DNA from: JAPLMW01 sp964619675
GTDB taxonomy: Bacteria; Planctomycetota; Phycisphaerae; Sedimentisphaerales; UBA12454
Assembly: GCA_964619675.1 (NCBI GenBank)
Contig: CAZUEO010000013.1
Coordinates: 1 to 53,093, forward strand
DNA length: 53,093 nt
Direction: 5' to 3'
The notes under the pieces were generated by a model, which was not told the DNA's origin, searched no databases, and was given only the letters and a program-made list of their open reading frames with translations. How positions within the stretch are numbered: the first letter of the stretch is position 1; every line of letters starts with the position of its first letter. The position numbers and the translations under genes are program-made. Shown here in pieces: positions 1-7,385 of this stretch.

Positions 1-485
1 GTTCCACAAATTTTCAATTTTGAATTTTGGTTTTGAACTTTCAACTTTGAATTTTTAAACTCTTGTTTCTCTCCCCCACTTTGCTTGATAATTATCAACT
101 GTCATTTTTCAGTAAAATTATCTGCATAATCCGTGGTTAATTTTTAATTTTGCACTTGCATCGCGGCATAGTCTTAACGACGCCGGATTGATTTTTGGTA
201 ATTCGACATTGTTTCGGAATTCGATATTCGGATTTCGTATTTTTCTATTATTTATTCAGGATATAAAACTGCTGGAATTGTTAATTTTAAATTGAAGATG
301 GCAGGACCGCTGAGGTATTATTGGCCTATTCTGCGTAAATATAAGGACTTACGTGAAATATTAACTTTTTATCTAAATACATAGGTATTTTACCATAACA
401 CCTAACAAAAGTCAAGGAAAAAATCGAATTTTTATTGTAAGAAGGTGGTTATCTGTAAAATATTTATTATTTTTTGGGAACATAT
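1..485. repeat. AT-rich non-coding stretch with dispersed repeat phrases
   Basis: No convincing gene is visible. The stretch is made of short phrases that recur elsewhere in the window. The opening TTCCACAA is also present at about 3736 and 31090. A TAATCCGNGGTTAATTTT phrase near 127-145 recurs at about 4039 and 4210. A 31-base segment at 193-223, with core ATTGTTTCGGAATTCG, matches 4133-4163 at 29 of 31 positions. These look like degenerate members of a dispersed intergenic repeat family. Confidence 0.6.
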
Positions 486-514
486 TTGACAATTACCCCT
501 CAAATGATTATATT
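486..514 (+). promoter_or_regulatory. sigma-70-type promoter of the KGGVGR cassette
   Basis: TTGACA at 486-491 is a perfect -35. A 17-base spacer leads to TATATT at 509-514. A start site near 521 would give a leader of about 53 bases before the GTG at 574. This is one of the best promoter matches in the window and supports a single cassette transcript. Confidence 0.65.
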
Positions 515-573
515 TTAAAGTAAAAAGACGTTTCTGTCGACCATATGATAAGGTGTAGTGAGAAACAAACATT

Positions 574-930
574 GTGGATGAATCAATTGATAGGTTAAAA
601 AGAATAAAAAGTGAACTTGCCCGATTGGCATTGGCACAGCCTAAAAAAGCATGTATACCTAACTGGACACCAAATTGTCCAACGGAATGGAAACCAACAG
701 AAGTTATCGACCCAAGAACCGAAATGCCGTTTACTTATCCCGGTGCATGGGACTTTATAAGCGAAATGTTACAAAAACCTGAAACGATATTAGAGGAAAT
801 AGAATTGGAAAAACCTCGGGGGAAAAAGGGATATGTGCTTAAAGTTAAGACTAAATATGGTGTTATATACATAAAGTTACAATTCGGTCATACAGGCGGA
901 ACCATTATAGGTAGAAGTTTTCATTATTAA
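574..930 (+). CDS. small toxin-like protein, first gene of KGGVGR cassette
   Basis: 118 residues from a GTG start. I do not recognise a named family with certainty. The N-terminal third is helical and basic, and the middle is Pro/Trp-rich. The C-terminal 40 residues look like a beta sheet ending in IIGRSFHY. That pattern (strand with VIYIKLQF, then a strand ending RSFH) recalls small RelE/MqsR-like RNase toxins. It is followed 15 bases later by a gene whose product has the MqsA architecture, which strengthens the toxin idea. Base composition is AT-rich compared with dnaX and the genes beyond. It could instead be an accessory subunit of the ATPase. Function is inferred from context only. Confidence 0.6.
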   Translation: MDESIDRLKRIKSELARLALAQPKKACIPNWTPNCPTEWKPTEVIDPRTEMPFTYPGAWDFISEMLQKPETILEEIELEKPRGKKGYVLKVKTKYGVIYIKLQFGHTGGTIIGRSFHY

Positions 931-945
931 TTAAGGATGCGATAT

Positions 946-1500
946 ATGGAGCCTAAGAACGAGAAGAAAATTAAACACGAGAATAATGTTATGTCATGTC
1001 CTGATTGCGGGAGCAAGAAAGTATCTTCATCAATGCAGGAGCATAAATTTACTTATGGTGTAGGTGATGCGGCAGTTGAACTTTCTGCTTCTGTACCTGT
1101 AAGAAAATGCGATGAATGTGGTTTTTGCTTCCTTGACAGTGAGGCTGATGATATCTGTCATGAGATTGTATGTAAGCATTTAGGTTTTATGACTCCTAAA
1201 CAAATAAAAGATTTAAGGGAACTTCACAAACTAAGCCAATCTCAGTTTGCGATCTTGACCGGCTTGGGAGAAGCTACTTTATCTCGCTGGGAACGCGGCA
1301 TTAATATTCAAAATGAGGCTTATGATAATTATCTTTACTTGCTAGGATTTAAAAAAAACATAGAAATAATACAAGAACGAAAGAGCGGAAAAGCATCTAG
1401 GCAACTTTCTCTAGAGAAGATTCAAGAATCATTTACTGCATTGGAAATAACTGAAGAACTTTTGGAGAAACAGGAAAGATTTGAGCTTCAAGTTACTTAA
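946..1500 (+). CDS. MqsA/YgiT-type zinc-ribbon and Xre HTH protein (putative antitoxin/regulator)
   Basis: 184 residues from the ATG at 946, chosen because AAGGA at 933-937 sits at normal distance; an in-frame ATG at 937 lies on top of that site. Cys pairs C18/C21 (CPDC) and C55/C58 (CDEC) form the N-terminal zinc ribbon typical of MqsA/YgiT antitoxins. Residues about 84-135 are an Xre-type helix-turn-helix (LSQSQFAILTGLGEATLSRWERG). In the MqsA family the N-terminal half binds the toxin and the HTH represses its own operon; both roles are likely here but inferred. Gene order (toxin-like protein first) matches mqsRA. The C-terminal tail of about 45 residues is charged and probably helical. 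Confidence 0.85.
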   Translation: MEPKNEKKIKHENNVMSCPDCGSKKVSSSMQEHKFTYGVGDAAVELSASVPVRKCDECGFCFLDSEADDICHEIVCKHLGFMTPKQIKDLRELHKLSQSQFAILTGLGEATLSRWERGINIQNEAYDNYLYLLGFKKNIEIIQERKSGKASRQLSLEKIQESFTALEITEELLEKQERFELQVT

Positions 1501-1512
1501 TAGGATTTAAAT

Positions 1513-3336
1513 ATGTATACGGTAACTTTTTATTCATTTAAAGGCGGTGTCGGAAGAACTTTGGCACTTGCAAATATCGGGTATGAGTTAGCAAATGCAG
1601 GTAAAAGAGTTTTACTTGTGGATTTTGATTTAGAAGCGCCGGGCATACACACTTTTAAGAATTTCAGCACAAAAGAGCCTCATTTAGGATTGGTCGATTT
1701 GATAACAGATTATCTCCATACAAACAAGGCTCCGGATGTACGTGAATATATTTTTGAAGCCCTTGGCATAGGGAAAAAAGATGGTAGGCTTTGGATAATG
1801 CCTGCCGGGAAAAACGATAATGATTTCCAAACGAAATTGAGCCAAATAAACTGGGCTGAATTATACAAGGAAAAAAACGGGTTTTTACTTTTTGAAGATT
1901 TGAAAGCTCAGTGGAAAAACTCTTATAACTTTGATTATGTTTTAGTAGACTCACGAACCGGCCATACCGATATCGGTGGCATTTGTACAAGACAATTACC
2001 AAATGCTGTTGTTATATTGTTTTTCCCTAATGAACAGAATCTTAGTGGACTTAAACCAATTATATCTGCAATTCGGAAAGAAGACGAAAAAGAAAAAAAA
2101 GAAACTAAATTATACTTTATAATGTCAAACGTTCCAGATTTGGATGATGAAGAAAACATACTTACAAGCTTCGAGAGCAGATTTAAAGAAGAACTTCAGT
2201 TTCCCTCGTTATCCACAGTAATACACAGATATGAGAGTCTCTCGCTGCTTGAACAATCTCTATTTGTAGCAGAAAGGCCTAAAAGCCGTTTAGCCAAAGA
2301 ATATAAAAAACTAACAGAGATAATAACTGAAGAAAATATCGAGGATCGTGAAAGAGTTTTACACAGACTAGACAAAAAACGCATATCCAAATTATTCGCA
2401 GACGATGAGCTTTTAAAAGAAGAAGAAAATCTTATCGATCGGATCGTAGAAACTTACCCAAAAGACGGTGAATTGTTATATCGTCTATCAAAATATCTAA
2501 AAGACTTAGGCTTATCAAAAAAATCGGAAATTTTATTACAGAGATCTATAGGCTATGAGTATCGTTCTCCTGAATTGTTTCTTGCGCAAGCAGAAATCTA
2601 CCAGAAAAAAGGTGATAACAAACAAGCACTATCAGCTATAAGGGAAGTATTTAATTTTAAATTAAACCCTGAGCAAATAGGACGAGCTGCCGATATTCTA
2701 AGAAGAATCAATCCGAATGAACTTTTGAAATTTGTAAACACAACAGCATTTAACTCGTTGAGTGCAAATGAGTGCATTTGGCTGACAGAGGAACTTGGCT
2801 GGTGTAAGCCGGGCTTACGGGTGCTAGAACAATTGTTCTTGAAATATCTTGAAGATGATGCTTTTCCAAAAAGGTTGCATGATAAAATAAAAGATCAGTT
2901 AATACTCTGTTTAATTGGTTTGTCAAAATTCAAAGAAGCCATTAACTTATTCGGTTCTTCCAGATTAAATGCTAATGAACTTGATGATATTGCACAAATT
3001 TTTAATTACGGTATGGCAGAGTGGGGGCTAAATGGATCCCTACCAAAAGATATGTTTGAGAGAGTGGTACAACTTGACATTAATAAAAATAAGGAATCAA
3101 AATGGGCAAATTATTGCCAGTGTTTGTCTATTGCATATTGGGCTATTGGAGATAATAAAAACGCCAATCAATATCTTTCCAAAGCTATAAATTTAATTTC
3201 TGAAGATCCAGATGCTGAGTTCAGTTGTTGGCGATATTGGAATGTTACTCCGGATGAATTCAAAGACGATTGCCATTCTATCGAAAGGTTAATCAGTGGG
3301 GAAAAAATAGTTCCCTTATTCTTCAATCCTTCATAA
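1513..3336 (+). CDS. KGGVGR-variant ParA/MinD-like ATPase with C-terminal helical repeats
   Basis: 607 residues. The N-terminal 270 or so residues form a SIMIBI (ParA/MinD) domain with the deviant Walker A KGGVGRT at residues 10-16, where Arg replaces the usual second Lys. A VDFDLEAPG segment follows at 36-44, and a switch-like VDSRTGH lies near 145. After a charged linker, residues about 310-600 are paired helices resembling TPR repeats (for example FLAQAEIYQKKGDNKQALSA). KGGVGR ATPases of this build are known from bacterial conflict systems, where the ATPase senses or regulates and a partner is the effector. It begins 12 bases after the HTH gene, so the three genes read as one unit. There is no effector domain within the protein. 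The precise role is unknown. Confidence 0.8.
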   Translation: MYTVTFYSFKGGVGRTLALANIGYELANAGKRVLLVDFDLEAPGIHTFKNFSTKEPHLGLVDLITDYLHTNKAPDVREYIFEALGIGKKDGRLWIMPAGKNDNDFQTKLSQINWAELYKEKNGFLLFEDLKAQWKNSYNFDYVLVDSRTGHTDIGGICTRQLPNAVVILFFPNEQNLSGLKPIISAIRKEDEKEKKETKLYFIMSNVPDLDDEENILTSFESRFKEELQFPSLSTVIHRYESLSLLEQSLFVAERPKSRLAKEYKKLTEIITEENIEDRERVLHRLDKKRISKLFADDELLKEEENLIDRIVETYPKDGELLYRLSKYLKDLGLSKKSEILLQRSIGYEYRSPELFLAQAEIYQKKGDNKQALSAIREVFNFKLNPEQIGRAADILRRINPNELLKFVNTTAFNSLSANECIWLTEELGWCKPGLRVLEQLFLKYLEDDAFPKRLHDKIKDQLILCLIGLSKFKEAINLFGSSRLNANELDDIAQIFNYGMAEWGLNGSLPKDMFERVVQLDINKNKESKWANYCQCLSIAYWAIGDNKNANQYLSKAINLISEDPDAEFSCWRYWNVTPDEFKDDCHSIERLISGEKIVPLFFNPS

Positions 3337-3816
3337 TAGTATAACCGTCCTTACCGTTTTCCCCCTGCCCTCCGCCGCTAAATTTTTTTTAATTATTTCT
3401 TGACTGGCTGTACGTATATAGTCTTCAATCCGCGCAGCGTTGTGATGGTTGCAGTTGCTGCCTTCGGTTCGGTAATCTTTTATCTTACTCTGGCGTTTTG
3501 CGCCTGCGTAATTCTGCCTGTTCCTCATCGCAGCCCTCGCCAGCAACTGTAATTATTCTTATTCTTTTCAGTGTTGTTTCAAAACATACCCGCCGGAATA
3601 AATAAAACCACGAAGAAAGGAAGAATCACGAAGAAGATTATATAATTAAAAAGATAAAATATTATAATACTTCGTGTCCTTCGTGCCCCCTGTGGTGAAT
3701 AAATATAAAAACAAGGTCTCGGCCATCGGCCGAACTCCACAAATCTTCAATATTAAACCTGTCCCCGCGGAGGTGGGGATATTAAATCTTAAATTCTTTA
3801 ATCACTATACTTGTAT
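3337..3816. repeat. non-coding region rich in dispersed repeat phrases
   Basis: No supported gene. From about 3595 the sequence is built of phrases such as CCACGAAGAAAGGAAGAATC, CTTCGTGTCCTTCGTG and CCCTGTGGTGAAT. At 3714-3742 a TCTCGGCCATCGGCCGA hairpin is followed by TCCACAA; nearly the same unit occurs at 31070-31096. A GC hairpin (TCCCCGC, loop, GTGGGGA) lies at 3762-3779. This is a repeat-accumulation zone downstream of the KGGVGR cassette. Confidence 0.6.
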
Positions 3817-3843
3817 GCAGTATACTGCATAGTAGTATACTGC
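3817..3843. repeat. 9-bp inverted repeat GCAGTATAC / GTATACTGC
   Basis: GCAGTATAC at 3817-3825 is perfectly complementary to GTATACTGC at 3835-3843 across a 9-base loop. The left arm continues into the 12-base palindrome GCAGTATACTGC. It lies just outside the larger structured element that begins at 3868. Role unknown. Confidence 0.55.
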
Positions 3844-3867
3844 AATGAAGCATAGTAATAACGTTTA

Positions 3868-3993
3868 TTTGCTTTAAGGTGTGACTGCGCAGCAGGAAAG
3901 GATTCAAAGTGCAAATCCGGCTGAAACGCATTTCAGGCAAGGATTCATCTTTGAATTTACAGTCCCGATGAATCGGGACCGTCTTAAAGCAAA
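3868..3993. other. 126-bp structured element with 11-bp terminal inverted repeats
   Basis: TTTGCTTTAAG (3868-3878) and CTTAAAGCAAA (3983-3993) are perfect 11-bp inverted ends. Inside, a long imperfect hairpin is formed by ATTCAAAG/CTTTGAAT (3902-3909 with 3949-3956), AATCC/GGATT (3914-3918 with 3941-3945) and CTGAAA/TTTCAG (3921-3926 with 3931-3936, loop CGCA). A second hairpin is GTCCCGAT/ATCGGGAC (3962-3969 with 3972-3979). The fold is a closing stem around a multi-branch junction. It could be a structured RNA, or a non-autonomous palindromic element embedded in the repeat region. Strand is undecided. Confidence 0.55.
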
Positions 3994-4265
3994 AACTCTG
4001 TGAGTTCTGTGAGCTCTGTGGCTAACATAATTCGTGTTAATCCGCGGTTATTTTTGATTTTTGAATTGCTGCTAAATACCAAATACCATATGCCAAATAC
4101 TAGATACTGCGTAATCAGCGTTTAATTTTAAATTTTGGCAATTCGTCATTGTTTCGGAATTCGGAATTTTTTACACCTCTGTGGTAAAAGTAATCCGTTA
4201 AATCCGCGTAATCCGCGGTTAATTTTGATTTTATTTTAACTGATAACCGATAACTAAATTGCTGA
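3994..4265. repeat. dispersed repeat phrases downstream of the structured element
   Basis: Contains CTCTGTGAGTTCTGTGAGC and CTCTGTGGCTAA (3996-4023), whose reverse complement recurs at about 31010-31060. TAATCCGCGG phrases lie near 4038 and 4209. The 31-base segment at 4133-4163 is 29/31 identical to 193-223. No gene is seen; dnaX ends at 4275 on the minus strand. Confidence 0.6.
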
Positions 4266-4274
4266 TAACTGACG

Positions 4275-5933
4275 TTACTGACTTTCCTCAGTAACGTCCA
4301 GTATACTCGCATCCAGTTCGGAAAGAATCGTCCTTATACCGGGCGTATTGACGGCTTCATCTATTGTTTTCTTACTTGCCTTTGCGCCGGGCGGTTTCGG
4401 CTTTGCTGCTGCCGCACCTGCGCCGCTGATAGTCTCAAAGATTGTTTTTATCTTTGACCCGACCGCGCCGCTCAATACCGACTCGATTTGCTCACCCCTG
4501 CCGTTGCTCTGGCACAGCTTCATTGAAAATTCATCGCTTGCATCAAAACCGAGCGTCAGTATATTGCCGCCAATTCGCAGAGGCACCGCTTTTTTCAAAA
4601 GCTGGGCAACTCTTGCATTAGCAGCCGATTTTGCAAAATCAACGATTTTATCCCAGTTTTGTTTTATCTGCTCGATATCTGCCCCGCCTGCGATTACGGG
4701 CGCTTGAGGAATATCCTTAATTTCCACCTTTGGCCGCTGCTGGCCAGGCGGTTGTGTTTTACTGGTTACTATCGTGTTTTTTTTTGATTGCGCAATATCG
4801 CCGCCCTGCCGTAAAAGCTCCTGCACACTCATAAAATGCTCGCTCAGGGCAAGTCTAAGCATCGCCGCCTCGAGCAGTGCGCGGGCGTTGTCGCTGTTTT
4901 TTACCGGCCAGCGGAGCTTTTCGAGAAGTGCAACGTTATAGATAAGTGCGGGGATATCGAATGTATCGGCTATTTTCAAAAGCGCATCTTTCTCAGCTTG
5001 TGTCAGTATTACAAGCGATTCATTGCTGTCTGCAGATACCTTTAAGACCATCATATCGCGAAACGATTCAACCAGACCGTCAACAGCGCCGACGCAGCTT
5101 AGGCCGGAATTTAAAAGCGCATCGAGGCAGGCAAGTGTGCCTGCGGCATCGGATGAGCCGATTTTATCGAGCAGCTCGTAAATCTTTTCCTTGTTGGGCT
5201 GGCCGAGAAACTCCTCGAGCATAGTAACGGCCAGTTTTTCTGAGCCTGTGCTGATAAGCTGGTCGACAAGACTTAGCGCATCGCGCATTGAGCCGTTGGC
5301 AAGTCTGGCAAGAGCGATGATACAGTCGTCTTCAAAATTTATTTTCTCAGCAGTGAGAATTTTCTTAAGCTGAGCCATAATATCGGCAGGACTGATATTG
5401 GCAAAATCGAACCTCTGGCAGCGGGACTGAATTGTCGCAGGCACTTTATTAGGTTCGGTAGTTGCGAAGATGAATTTAACATGTGCAGGCGGCTCTTCGA
5501 GGATTTTAAGCAGTGCATTAAAGGCACTTACGCTAATCATATGAACTTCATCGATAATATAGATTTTATATCTTGCCCGTGCAGGCCGGTATATAGCATT
5601 GCCGCGAAGCTCACGGACATCGTCCACGCTCGTATTTGATGCACCGTCGATTTCAATAACGTCAATATCTTCGCCTGTATTTACGTTAGTGCAGCTGTCG
5701 CATTTAAGGCAGGGCTCTGTTGTGGGCTGGTCTGCCGAAAGGCAGTTAAGGCTTTTGGCAAGGATTCTCGCCATTGTGGTTTTGCCGACCCCTCTTGTGC
5801 CGGTAAAAAGATACGCATGAGCGACTTTATCGGTTTTTATTGCGTTTTTAAGGGTCTGTGAAATCGCATTTTGACCGACTACATCGTCGAACCTTTGTGA
5901 GCGGTACCTTCTTGCAAGGACGGTATAAGACAT
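4275..5933 (-). CDS. dnaX: DNA polymerase III subunit gamma/tau
   Basis: 552 residues. I use the ATG at 5933 (MSYTVLARRYRSQ), the usual DnaX N-terminus, with GGAG just upstream; the reading frame stays open for 77 more codons but that stretch includes a palindromic repeat. Walker A GTRGVGKT is at 45-52. The zinc cysteines are C64, C75, C78 and C81. Walker B IIDEVH is at about 126-131. The arginine-finger region (TIQSRCQRFDF) follows. This is the ATPase of the clamp-loader complex that loads the beta clamp at the replication fork. The C-terminal tau-like part is short and low in complexity (AAAAKPKPPGAK). The SRP RNA gene lies upstream on the other strand, a neighbourhood also known in Bacillus. 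Confidence 0.96.
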   Translation of the reverse strand: MSYTVLARRYRSQRFDDVVGQNAISQTLKNAIKTDKVAHAYLFTGTRGVGKTTMARILAKSLNCLSADQPTTEPCLKCDSCTNVNTGEDIDVIEIDGASNTSVDDVRELRGNAIYRPARARYKIYIIDEVHMISVSAFNALLKILEEPPAHVKFIFATTEPNKVPATIQSRCQRFDFANISPADIMAQLKKILTAEKINFEDDCIIALARLANGSMRDALSLVDQLISTGSEKLAVTMLEEFLGQPNKEKIYELLDKIGSSDAAGTLACLDALLNSGLSCVGAVDGLVESFRDMMVLKVSADSNESLVILTQAEKDALLKIADTFDIPALIYNVALLEKLRWPVKNSDNARALLEAAMLRLALSEHFMSVQELLRQGGDIAQSKKNTIVTSKTQPPGQQRPKVEIKDIPQAPVIAGGADIEQIKQNWDKIVDFAKSAANARVAQLLKKAVPLRIGGNILTLGFDASDEFSMKLCQSNGRGEQIESVLSGAVGSKIKTIFETISGAGAAAAKPKPPGAKASKKTIDEAVNTPGIRTILSELDASILDVTEESQ

Positions 5934-6010
5934 TTTTACTCCGTATGGTTTTTTTACGTCTTTCAGGACCATAATAAATGCAGCGGAGCAAATAGTCAAA
6001 CTGAATCCCG

Positions 6011-6058
6011 CCTTTGGCGAGGTCTCGCTCGCCCTCGGCTTCGCCGAGGGCACTTGGC
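6011..6058. repeat. palindromic intergenic repeat, copy 1
   Basis: CCCTCGGC (6032-6039) pairs with GCCGAGGG (6043-6050) over loop TTC. It is preceded by GCGAGGTCTCGCTCGCC (6017-6033). The same arrangement, with one substitution in the 17-base phrase, occurs at 33030-33064. Both copies sit shortly upstream of a minus-strand gene start (dnaX here, ahcY there). Confidence 0.6.
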
Positions 6059-6146
6059 AGATGTCCCTGCGGACACAAGATCTGAATTTAGCGATATTAA
6101 GCTTGTCATTTTCCCGCGAGTGATTAGAATTACCGCGTTGATAACC

Positions 6147-6245
6147 CGGCCGGGTCCCAGGCAAATCGCGTACGTGAACCTGGCGAGGCGCGGAAGCGAG
6201 CAGCCATAAGCGATAACGTGGTTGTGTCAGGGCAAGCCCGGCCGC
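6147..6245 (+). ncRNA. ffs: signal recognition particle RNA (bacterial small type, 4.5S-like)
   Basis: The ends pair: GGCCGGG at 6148-6154 with CCCGGCC at 6237-6243. An inner helix is AACC 6177-6180 with GGTT 6220-6223. The apical part holds the SRP signature with GCGGAAGCGAGCAGCCATAA at 6189-6208, which corresponds to the asymmetric loop and GGAA tetraloop bound by Ffh. Length of about 100 nt fits the small bacterial class without an Alu domain. It guides membrane and secreted proteins to FtsY/SecYEG. A CCGACC/GGTCGG hairpin follows at about 6262-6278 but has no T-run. The boundaries are estimates. Confidence 0.85.
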
Positions 6246-6331
6246 CTGTTTCCGGTTAGCGCCGACCGCAGTGGTCGGGGCTGGAGAAAGGCCAAATTTG
6301 TTATTTATAATGAATAGCAGAGGAAAAAGTT

Positions 6332-6514
6332 ATGAAGGTAAAAATTGACGATAGCTGCACGGCCTGCGGGCTTTGCGTCGAGACGTGCCCTGAGGTCTTC
6401 CGGATGGGCGATGAAATGGCAGAAGTCATTACGGATGAAGTACCACCACAGTTTGAGGACGCTGTTCAGCAGGCAGCGGACGAATGTCCCGTCGAGGCTA
6501 TCGCAGTCGAGTGA
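6332..6514 (+). CDS. single-cluster [4Fe-4S] ferredoxin
   Basis: 60 residues, cytoplasmic electron carrier. Cluster ligands are C9, C12, C15 (CTACGLC) and C52 (ECPVEAI), the pattern of monocluster 4Fe ferredoxins such as those of thermophiles and Desulfovibrio. C19 is an extra cysteine of the kind that in some members forms a disulfide. The protein is strongly acidic, as expected for a ferredoxin. AGAGGAAA lies upstream of the ATG. The partner is not shown by the neighbours, as it stands alone between the SRP RNA and a decayed locus. Confidence 0.92.
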   Translation: MKVKIDDSCTACGLCVETCPEVFRMGDEMAEVITDEVPPQFEDAVQQAADECPVEAIAVE

Positions 6515-6522
6515 ACAATATT

Positions 6523-6876
6523 TTACTCGGCACTCAGCCTGCCGAAACGCGACAGCGGCTTGTAAAGCCAGTCTGCCCTGCCTTTTATTAAGGCTACATG
6601 AATAGGGCCGAAATATCTGCTGTTGCGAGCATAATCCCGATTATCACCAAGAATAAAACAGTGATGTTGCGGGACTGTTACCGGAGCAAAATCACGAATT
6701 ATCCGGCTATCAGAAAAATTTGATAAAAATATTTTATATTTGGCACCGTTATTAAATTCATATAATACGTCCCCTTCCATATCTCCGCCGAGGGGGTCTT
6801 TTATTCTTATACCATCCAGTGTTGATTGAGGAAGCTCCTGACGCTCAAGCTGCCGGCCTTTTCTTTTTAATCGCAT
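6523..6876 (-). pseudogene. signal peptidase I C-terminal remnant joined to ECF sigma remnant
   Basis: The frame encodes a convincing SPase I C-terminal segment: FAPVTVPQHHCFILGDNRD then YARNSRYFGPI, which is the conserved GDNRDxSxDSR box of Lep. The catalytic Ser and Lys regions and the membrane anchor are absent, so it cannot be an active peptidase. Its first 25 or so residues (KRKGRQLERQELPQ) instead read like the linker after sigma region 2 of an ECF factor and continue the upstream gene in a shifted frame. It looks like a deletion joined two genes. The two frames overlap by 32 bases. Confidence 0.65.
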
Positions 6877-7135
6877 TTAAACTTTTATTGCGGGCAATGG
6901 TGAACAGCCAGGTAGGAAAACTGCCCCGTCCATTGTCGAAAGTTTTTAATTTCCTGTACGCGGCAAAAAATACGTCCTGAGCAATGTCCTGGCAAATATG
7001 TCTGTCGTTAACAATACTGCCTATCATTCTTATAACCGGCTTTTGATACCTTTCCACGAGCAATCTGAAAGAGGCCGCATCGCCATTGATAACATTTTTA
7101 ATTATCGTATTTTCGTCAATCATCCAGCCGTCCAA
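6845..7135 (-). pseudogene. truncated ECF-type sigma factor (region 2 only)
   Basis: 96 residues. The sequence DAASFRLLVERYQKPVIRMIG, then CQDIAQDVFFAAYRKL and GSFPTWLFTIARNKSLNAIKKK, is a standard sigma region 2 of the ECF family, which binds core polymerase and the -10 element. Region 4 is missing. The frame ends at RPAA, and the natural continuation (GRQLERQELPQ) is found in the +1 frame just after an A-rich run at about 6861-6873. One base deleted from that run would restore the fusion frame. It is a pseudogene, or less likely a programmed frameshift product. Confidence 0.65.
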
Positions 7136-7304
7136 AACTTGCAGCTATCTTTCAGAAGGTTATACAATCACCGATAAGATACGTTCCCATAAATTTTGAC
7201 ATTTTTTCAGGAAATGTCCATAAGATAAATAACGGCAAGTATTTGCTGTTCAAAGCGACAGGCAGGAAATATTGAAAAAATAAAAGGCAATTCGAGTAAG
7301 ATTT

Positions 7305-7313
7305 TGATATAAT
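7305..7313 (+). promoter_or_regulatory. extended -10 promoter of the C10 peptidase gene
   Basis: TGATATAAT at 7305-7313 is a perfect TATAAT with the TGn extension; no good -35 is seen. The expected start near 7320 leaves a leader of about 66 bases with a GGAGG ribosome site at 7372-7376. Upstream, GACATTT/AAATGTC forms a hairpin at 7198-7218. Confidence 0.45.
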
Positions 7314-7385
7314 TGCGAAATTGGAAGGCTTGGTTGCATAGCCAGGCGTTTAATATGGGAAATACCGGATTGGAGGATATTAGAT

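Noticed and set aside
3331..3546. 71-codon minus-strand frame downstream of the KGGVGR ATPase gene
   Set aside because: Overlaps the 3' end of the ATPase gene, has no ribosome site, and the peptide resembles no family; it lies in a repeat-rich non-coding zone.
3762..3779. Hairpin TCCCCGC/GTGGGGA resembling a type I-E CRISPR repeat
   Set aside because: Only one copy, no spacers and no cas genes in the window.
5934..6164. Longer DnaX N-terminus of 77 extra residues
   Set aside because: The extra part runs through a palindromic repeat and the SRP RNA edge; the family N-terminus MSYTVLARRYR starts at 5933 with a ribosome site.
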